Source: Baffinella frigidus
Taxonomy: Eukaryota > Cryptophyceae > Cryptomonadales > Baffinellaceae
Reading direction: 5' to 3'
NCBI GenBank assembly: GCA_026770585.1
Contig: MU647870.1
Coordinates: 9,054-20,041, forward strand
Length of the DNA stretch: 10,988 nucleotides
A program made the position numbers and the translations under genes. This document shows positions 7,296 through 10,988 of this stretch, piece after piece. A model generated the notes under the pieces. It ran no database searches and was not told the origin of the DNA. It saw nothing but the letters and a program-made list of their open reading frames with translations. Each line of letters begins with the position of its first letter. Position 1 is the first letter of the stretch.

Positions 7296-7928
7296 CTAAG
7301 ACTGCATTGCGTTTTCGTCTAGTATCTCAACTAGACCAGTCTCCTGTGCCATCCTTGCACGATGGACCTCTGAATAGTTACACAACAATTTGGAAAAGGG
7401 TCGCGTCTTTAGCGATTCGAGGATCTCATCGTAGGACCTCTGCCCCACAGCAGTTCCATGTTCATCCCGCACAACATGTTCACCAACAGGACATTCGTCA
7501 TAGAATATCATACCGGCCAAGTGTTCACACGAAGAACGCACAATAGCATTGTTTGTATAAGTGTCATTGCATACATCATCGTAAGGCGCAAAGCGTGCAT
7601 CTGGGACTTGTCGCTTAGGCATGAAAGAGTGTAAGTACGAACGAGTAAATGTACCAGATGCAGTGTACAACTTCTCGGGGTCTGGCGGGTCGCTAGACTG
7701 GGTAAATTCGGACACAAGCACCCGTGTGAGCTCTGTTTGTGTCTCTTGTCGCTGCATGTTCTCTTTTTGGCAGTCACGTTGCATCGCATATGCATATGCT
7801 TGCATTAGAACATGGTGTGTGTTTAGAAACCCTACCATAGGTTTTTCTGTGGCGGGGTCACGGCGTATGCACTGTAACGGCAGGGGTGGACACGGGTTGG
7901 CCGCTATGACACTGCCTATGAGATCCAT
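7296..7928 (-). CDS. 210-aa protein of unknown function
   Basis: The ATG at 7928 has a strong Kozak context (A at -3, G at +4) and opens a 210-aa frame. Visible features are a Pro/Cys-containing N-terminus (NPCPPLPLQC), a probable helical stretch around residues 38-75 (HHVLMQAYAYAMQRDCQKENMQRQETQTEL), and a mixed region with Cys at 120, 134 and 146 (DDVCNDTY, RSSCEHLAGM, YDECPVGEH). No signal peptide or membrane helix is seen, so it is probably intracellular. No family is recognised. Unlike its three minus-strand neighbours it lacks a TATTTAAA box 40-60 nt upstream, which hints at a different expression class. It starts 99 bp after the membrane-protein gene ends and stops just before the promoter of the acidic gene. 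Confidence 0.75.
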   Translation of the reverse strand: MDLIGSVIAANPCPPLPLQCIRRDPATEKPMVGFLNTHHVLMQAYAYAMQRDCQKENMQRQETQTELTRVLVSEFTQSSDPPDPEKLYTASGTFTRSYLHSFMPKRQVPDARFAPYDDVCNDTYTNNAIVRSSCEHLAGMIFYDECPVGEHVVRDEHGTAVGQRSYDEILESLKTRPFSKLLCNYSEVHRARMAQETGLVEILDENAMQS

Positions 7929-8007
7929 TGTAAACGCTACAACTAACTACATCATGCTACGGGGTTACTGTGTGTACACAAACGCGGTTTTTGTTTTGTT
8001 TTGTTGG

Positions 8008-8013
8008 TTTATT
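8008..8013 (-). terminator. AATAAA polyadenylation signal of the membrane-protein gene
   Basis: AATAAA on the minus strand begins 15 nt after the TAA stop at 8028-8030. It is followed by an A/C-rich stretch and a GT-rich element (GTTTGTGTAC), the usual layout of a eukaryotic cleavage/polyadenylation site. This supports the minus strand as coding. Confidence 0.6.
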
Positions 8014-8027
8014 CAACGTATCATCGT

Positions 8028-9308
8028 TTACGCACCACGCGGTGTGTGCCCCCCGCCGCGTGGCGTGCGCCTCCCGCTGCGTGGCCCAGACCTCGTGGCG
8101 GGTCTTGCGTAGGTGTCGTCCAGGCCTGTGGCGTTGGATGCCTTGCTTCTTGTCGCCCGCGGAACTTTCGCCGGTCGTACAGTGGTGACATCGAACATTG
8201 CATGAATCTTCTCGCGTACCTCTACACACATGGAGGCAAAGCGCTTCAGTGGGTTGAATGTTTTCACATCCCCTGCCCACATCACTACCCTATACACGAG
8301 GTGGCACACCAGCGGGTCTGTTACGATAGCAAGCATCGCCTGGACCAAGTGAAGCGAATCCCCTTTGTCGAACATGGCTACCCTATCCTTCGCGATGGGC
8401 GTATTTGTTTCGAACATGAAGATGCAGATAGTGCCGACCATGATCCTGCTGGTCAGCCAAGCCATCATCGTTGTCTGGCCGCTAAACCCCCGGTTCCATT
8501 CGAGTTCGAAGTTGTTAGTGGGTGTGGCACGCATTGTCTCGACAAAACAGAACCCAAACAGAAAACCTGCGCACGTCATGGTGATGACACGTTCCAAGCA
8601 CAGGGCAGCTTCGTTAATCATAGCGAACATTGTAGGGACGTACTCTGTCGACAACAAATATCTGAAGATGAAGTCCAAGAACCACACGTCGGGTACAGTG
8701 ACCTGGTCCCCGAGACGTTTCGACGCGAGTGCCGTACAGGTTTCGGCGTTGACGTGAACCGACGTTGCCATGTCACCCGTCAGTGTAACCGCGGGGATGC
8801 CTTGGTGCATGGCACTGTTGTGCCAGTAACACCCCACAGGCGTGTCGCTCGACATCAAGACAACGAGAAGACCCATGCGATAATTCCTGTGGTCGTACGC
8901 CGCCGGGCTCAGCACCTTCAAGACAGCATACGAGTAGATCTTATGGATCGTCTTACCATCCGCGTCGCGGATGGGGGTGTACCGGCTCATGGGGATGATG
9001 AGGCAACACATGGCGAGTACTGTGAGGGTGAATTTCACCAACCTACAGCTCCAGCGACTGTTGTCCCACTTGAAGTGGTTCCACACCCTCTCTACGGCTC
9101 CTGCCATCGTCTTGTCGGTCCTGAGACATCCACACACGCACGCAACGAAGAAACACATAGCACAGACTGGGTCGCCATTCAGAACGACTGTGATGGGTGA
9201 CTTGATGAAGTTGAAAGCGAACTTCGCGGCCGACAGTGTCGCGTGGACACTGCTCACCGGGAAAGCAGCAACCGCCGCACCAATAGCAGCAGCATTAACA
9301 GCAGCCAT
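8028..9308 (-). CDS. Polytopic membrane protein with basic C-terminal tail
   Basis: The chosen ATG (9308, context ACCATGG) gives 426 aa. In-frame ATGs at 9356 and 9335 lie upstream of or right at the TATA box (9350-9343), so they should not be in the mRNA. Residues 1-30 are Ala-rich. Hydrophobic segments lie at about 38-61, 90-106, 146-161, 208-233, 239-257, 281-299 and 321-345, i.e. six to eight membrane passes. Residues 380-426 form a hydrophilic Arg/Ser/Gly tail (TRSGPRSGRRTPRGGG). The two loops before residue 210 carry charged and Cys residues. The layout of several helices plus a basic cytoplasmic tail is reminiscent of herpesvirus glycoprotein M or of seven-helix receptors, but I see no diagnostic motif of either (no DRY or NPxxY). 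AATAAA follows 15 nt after the stop. Membrane location is well supported; the function is unknown. Confidence 0.8.
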   Translation of the reverse strand: MAAVNAAAIGAAVAAFPVSSVHATLSAAKFAFNFIKSPITVVLNGDPVCAMCFFVACVCGCLRTDKTMAGAVERVWNHFKWDNSRWSCRLVKFTLTVLAMCCLIIPMSRYTPIRDADGKTIHKIYSYAVLKVLSPAAYDHRNYRMGLLVVLMSSDTPVGCYWHNSAMHQGIPAVTLTGDMATSVHVNAETCTALASKRLGDQVTVPDVWFLDFIFRYLLSTEYVPTMFAMINEAALCLERVITMTCAGFLFGFCFVETMRATPTNNFELEWNRGFSGQTTMMAWLTSRIMVGTICIFMFETNTPIAKDRVAMFDKGDSLHLVQAMLAIVTDPLVCHLVYRVVMWAGDVKTFNPLKRFASMCVEVREKIHAMFDVTTVRPAKVPRATRSKASNATGLDDTYARPATRSGPRSGRRTPRGGGHTPRGA

Positions 9309-9342
9309 GGTATGAGAAGGATACTTATACCCCATGTATATC

Positions 9343-9350
9343 CTTAAATA
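9343..9350 (-). promoter_or_regulatory. TATTTAAG box of the membrane-protein gene
   Basis: TATTTAAG, within TATATTTAAGG on the minus strand, lies 42 nt before ATG 9308. It decides the start, because the longer ORF would begin just upstream of it. Confidence 0.6.
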
Positions 9351-9506
9351 TACCAAGGTTGAATACCCCGACCGGGTTCGGAAACATGAGAATCCTCAAA
9401 TGGACGAACCGCGATCTTGAATATCCCACAGAGCTTGGATGTCAGGACCGGATCCTGTTTGGTGACTTTTTATTTTGGAACATTTCAAGACAGTCGATAT
9501 AGTATG

Positions 9507-9520
9507 GTAACACGTGTTAC
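9507..9520. promoter_or_regulatory. Perfect 14-bp palindrome GTAACACGTGTTAC
   Basis: This is the longest copy of the AACACGTGTT element, 23 bp outside the left arm of the inverted repeat. A counterpart (GTAACACGTGTTGC) lies 11 bp outside the right arm. Confidence 0.7.
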
Positions 9521-9532
9521 TATGATTGTCTA

Positions 9533-9550
9533 CACGTCCATCTGGACGTG
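9533..9550. repeat. Small hairpin at the outer edge of the left arm
   Basis: CACGTCCA, a 2-nt loop (TC) and TGGACGTG form perfect 8-bp arms. The right half overlaps the outer end of the 96-bp left arm. Confidence 0.7.
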
Positions 9551-9639
9551 ACCTCCAAACCCCGATAATCTCAAAACCCCATAGGGGTGATCTCGAATGT
9601 TTCAATCGGAGTCCTAACATCGGGATCGGTTAACGAACT
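9544..9639 (+). repeat. Left arm of 96-bp inverted repeat
   Basis: It matches the reverse complement of 9788-9883 at 92 of 96 positions (my count). The arm holds the sub-palindrome CCCCATAGGGG and ends inward with GGTTAACGAACT. The 148-bp spacer contains the CT and AT tracts. A cruciform could form if the DNA is supercoiled. Confidence 0.9.
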
Positions 9640-9648
9640 TTAACCGAT
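9625..9648. repeat. Alternative hairpin at the inner end of the left arm
   Basis: ATCGGTTA (9625-9632) and TAACCGAT (9641-9648) are perfect 8-bp complements with an 8-nt loop. A third copy, TAACCGAT at 9795-9802, belongs to the right arm, so the left segment can pair locally or across the spacer. Confidence 0.75.
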
Positions 9649-9681
9649 AACCTTATCCATGACCAGAGCCTCATAACCTGA

Positions 9682-9710
9682 CTCTCTCTCTCTCTCTCTC
9701 TCTTTCTCTT
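9682..9710 (+). repeat. CT dinucleotide tract
   Basis: An almost pure (CT)n run of about 22 bp is followed by TTCTCTT. It lies inside the spacer of the inverted repeat; such purine/pyrimidine tracts can form non-B DNA. Confidence 0.9.
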
Positions 9711-9735
9711 CAAACATTACAATTAATTATGTTTA

Positions 9736-9738
<3 letters not shown>

Positions 9739-9786
<48 letters not shown>
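9739..9786. repeat. 48-bp AT dinucleotide tract
   Basis: A perfect (AT)24 run ends 1 bp before the right arm of the inverted repeat. It is self-complementary and easily melted. Its length should be treated with caution because such runs are prone to assembly error. Confidence 0.95.
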
Positions 9787-9787
<1 letters not shown>

Positions 9788-9789
<2 letters not shown>

Positions 9790-9883
9790 TTCGTTAACCG
9801 ATCCTGATGTTAGGACTCCGTTTGAAACATTCGAGATCACCCCTATGGGGTTTTGAGATTATCGGGTTTGGGAGGTCACGTCC
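9788..9883 (-). repeat. Right arm of 96-bp inverted repeat
   Basis: It is the reverse complement of 9544-9639 with four mismatches, two of them in the CCTCC(C)AAACCC stretch. It begins AGTTCGTTAACC and ends GGTCACGTCC, 11 bp before the next AACACGTGTT-containing palindrome. Confidence 0.9.
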
Positions 9884-9896
9884 CCCAATTGGTGGT

Positions 9897-9906
9897 AACA
9901 CGTGTT
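9897..9906. promoter_or_regulatory. AACACGTGTT palindrome, right flank
   Basis: It lies within GGTAACACGTGTTGC. It is the right-hand counterpart of the 14-bp palindrome at 9507. Confidence 0.6.
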
Positions 9907-9961
9907 GCCGTGGTTTATTTGTCAACTTAATACTTTTTCTTTCTCTCCCTCTCTTTATGGT

Positions 9962-9992
9962 AACACGTGTTTCCGTCGTGGTAACACGTGTT
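9962..9992. promoter_or_regulatory. Pair of AACACGTGTT palindromes, 21-bp spacing
   Basis: Two copies at 9962-9971 and 9983-9992, each within GGTAACACGTGTT, start 21 bp apart, close to two helical turns, so proteins bound to both would face the same side of the DNA. They lie 77 bp upstream of the ATG at 10069 and may also regulate that gene. Confidence 0.6.
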
Positions 9993-10068
9993 CGGTCGTA
10001 ACTTATCATTTAGTCTGTTATGGGGATTGTAATTAGTACACCGCACATACGGGAGGGTCGTACACGTA

Positions 10069-10988
10069 ATGCCGCCCCCCCCCGATGAATCGGAGGAGGA
10101 ACCCAATGAATTCCGGGATGCGGACAGGTTCGAACCAACCCCAACCATGCGTGGGTCCGGGGGTGCTGCGCACCGGAATGGGGCGTCCGGGGGTGCGGCG
10201 GCTGGTGCATCTGCACACTCGAACCAAATCCCCCAAGACCAACAGCGGGCTGCTGCTGTAGAGGGTGTTAACAGCGATGCAGCGAAGTTCCTGGAGGCGA
10301 GTTCTCGGAATTATATGCGATGGGTCTCGGACCTTGACCGTTTCCGGGAGCAAGCTATTCACGAGGACTGGAAACCTTGGGGTCGTATCCCGGGCAACCC
10401 GGAAGGGCACTTGTGTGTACGGTCCAAGTGTTTGATGTGGATGGCGTGTACGAGCAAGTTACTACAGACGGTAGACAACAAGCACCTCAACCGACACCTC
10501 GACTATCAGTACGCGGGTCCGACGGTGAACTTCGTCGACGTGCAGACAACCCCGCAAATCGGCCGACGTATGCAGACCCTAGCCCATTTCGCCGAATGCA
10601 TCAACAACTTCGGCGAGTTCCCTCTCGACTGTGTCGTCCCTACCCCTGAGACAGAGCTTCTGTTCGGACAAGGTCGGAGTTGTAAACTCGTACGCGGGAT
10701 GCGGATGAAGAGTACTACGCAGAAGGCGTCGCGCGAGATCGGCTTGTCTTCTTCTTTCCGATCTGCAGAGAAGTGGCTCAAGAACTTCAACCGGGGTTAT
10801 AACCCCTCCCTGTGTTCAATTGAGTCGATTTCTTGCAACGTTCTGTCTGGTTGGTGGTTCGACGCCTGGGGTGCAATCACTGTGTTGTGTGTTCTGACCT
10901 TACTGACCTTACTGACCTTACTGACGTTACTGACGTTACTGACCTTACTGACCTTACTGACCTTACTGACCTTACTGACCTTACTGAC
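10069..10988 (+). CDS. Unknown protein, 3'-partial, ending in a Leu-Thr-Leu repeat
   Basis: An in-frame TAA at 10030 precedes the first ATG at 10069 (G at -3), and the frame stays open to the right edge, giving 306 codons. Residues 1-65 are low complexity: Pro4, acidic DESEEE, then a Gly/Ala-rich stretch with repeated GSGGAA/GASGGAAAG. Residues about 70-265 look globular, with many Trp and Cys (NYMRWVSDLDRF, DWKPWGRIPGNPEGHLC, KCLMWMACTSK, AECINNFGEFPLDCVVP, EKWLKNFNRGYNPSLC). From about residue 269 the sequence is hydrophobic (AITVLCVLTLLTLL), then repeats Leu-Thr-Leu. The hydrophobic end could be a membrane segment. No family is recognised and no clear TATA box is seen; four palindromes lie upstream. 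The end of the protein is outside the window. Confidence 0.75.
   Translation, partial: MPPPPDESEEEPNEFRDADRFEPTPTMRGSGGAAHRNGASGGAAAGASAHSNQIPQDQQRAAAVEGVNSDAAKFLEASSRNYMRWVSDLDRFREQAIHEDWKPWGRIPGNPEGHLCVRSKCLMWMACTSKLLQTVDNKHLNRHLDYQYAGPTVNFVDVQTTPQIGRRMQTLAHFAECINNFGEFPLDCVVPTPETELLFGQGRSCKLVRGMRMKSTTQKASREIGLSSSFRSAEKWLKNFNRGYNPSLCSIESISCNVLSGWWFDAWGAITVLCVLTLLTLLTLLTLLTLLTLLTLLTLLTLLTLL
10894..10988 (+). repeat. 9-bp tandem repeat CTGACCTTA running off the edge
   Basis: Ten full units and five bases of an eleventh are visible, with ACG in place of ACC in the fourth and fifth units (10921-10938). In the frame of the overlapping gene it encodes (Leu-Thr-Leu)n. The array continues beyond the window, so copy number is unknown. 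Confidence 0.95.

Larger units (their letters stand above)
9309..10068. other. Divergent intergenic region, candidate replication origin
   Basis: This region separates the minus-strand membrane-protein gene from the plus-strand gene starting at 10069. It contains the membrane-gene TATA box, a 96-bp inverted repeat, a CT tract, a 48-bp AT tract, a pyrimidine tract (about 9932-9956) and four AACACGTGTT palindromes. Short ORFs here arise from the inverted repeat and look non-coding. An origin between divergent genes, with palindromes and an AT-rich centre, is the known arrangement in several nuclear DNA viruses; applying it here is inference. Confidence 0.55.

Noticed and set aside
8001-9200. 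399-codon plus-strand ORF
   Set aside because: It begins with TTG and lies antisense to the membrane-protein gene, which has a TATA box, a strong Kozak ATG, hydrophobic segments and a following AATAAA. The plus translation looks like composition-driven sequence.
9396-10001. ORFs on both strands sharing the peptide MLGLRLKHSRSPLWGFEIIG
   Set aside because: The identical peptides are read from the two arms of the inverted repeat in opposite directions. They reflect the repeat, not two genes.
10894-10988. CRISPR array or telomeric repeat
   Set aside because: The 9-bp units are directly adjacent without spacers, so it is not a CRISPR. The unit is not a known telomere motif, and it lies in frame at the end of a long ORF.
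1-10988. tRNA or rRNA genes
   Set aside because: I saw no cloverleaf with TTCRA-type arms and no rRNA-like conserved stretches. This was by eye; a tRNA search program would settle it.

Overview
The window looks like a piece of a compact, intron-poor eukaryotic genome, most plausibly a large double-stranded DNA virus (or a virus-derived segment) of an aquatic protist or invertebrate. Reasons: long uninterrupted ORFs, TATA-like boxes at a nearly constant distance upstream of several ATGs, eukaryotic-style AATAAA and good Kozak contexts, no Shine-Dalgarno pattern, short intergenic gaps, and several proteins that resemble no family I know. A compact protist chromosome remains possible. No hallmark viral gene (polymerase, major capsid, terminase) lies in the window, so placement is an inference.

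Left third (about 1-5743, plus strand): two consecutive genes for large, cysteine-rich, probably extracellular proteins made of GCC2/GCC3 (ephrin-receptor/TNFR-like) modules. The first is cut by the left edge and carries a seven-unit RCC1-like beta-propeller between GCC modules. The second starts with a signal peptide. Both stop at an equivalent point of their last module and neither has a visible membrane anchor.

Middle (about 5874-9308, minus strand): four genes in head-to-tail order. Read in the direction of transcription they are a polytopic membrane protein (426 aa), an unknown 210-aa protein, an acidic 190-aa protein and a 158-aa Ser/Pro-rich protein with a tandem 26-residue repeat. Three of the four have a TATTTAAA/G box 42-50 nt upstream of the chosen ATG, which decides the starts of two of them.

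Right (9309-10068): a 760-bp divergent intergenic region with a 96-bp near-perfect inverted repeat around a CT tract and a 48-bp AT tract, flanked on both sides by copies of the palindrome AACACGTGTT. This resembles a replication origin or combined origin/enhancer between divergent genes and is the most striking element here. From 10069 a plus-strand gene of unknown function runs off the right edge, ending inside a 9-bp tandem repeat that encodes Leu-Thr-Leu units.
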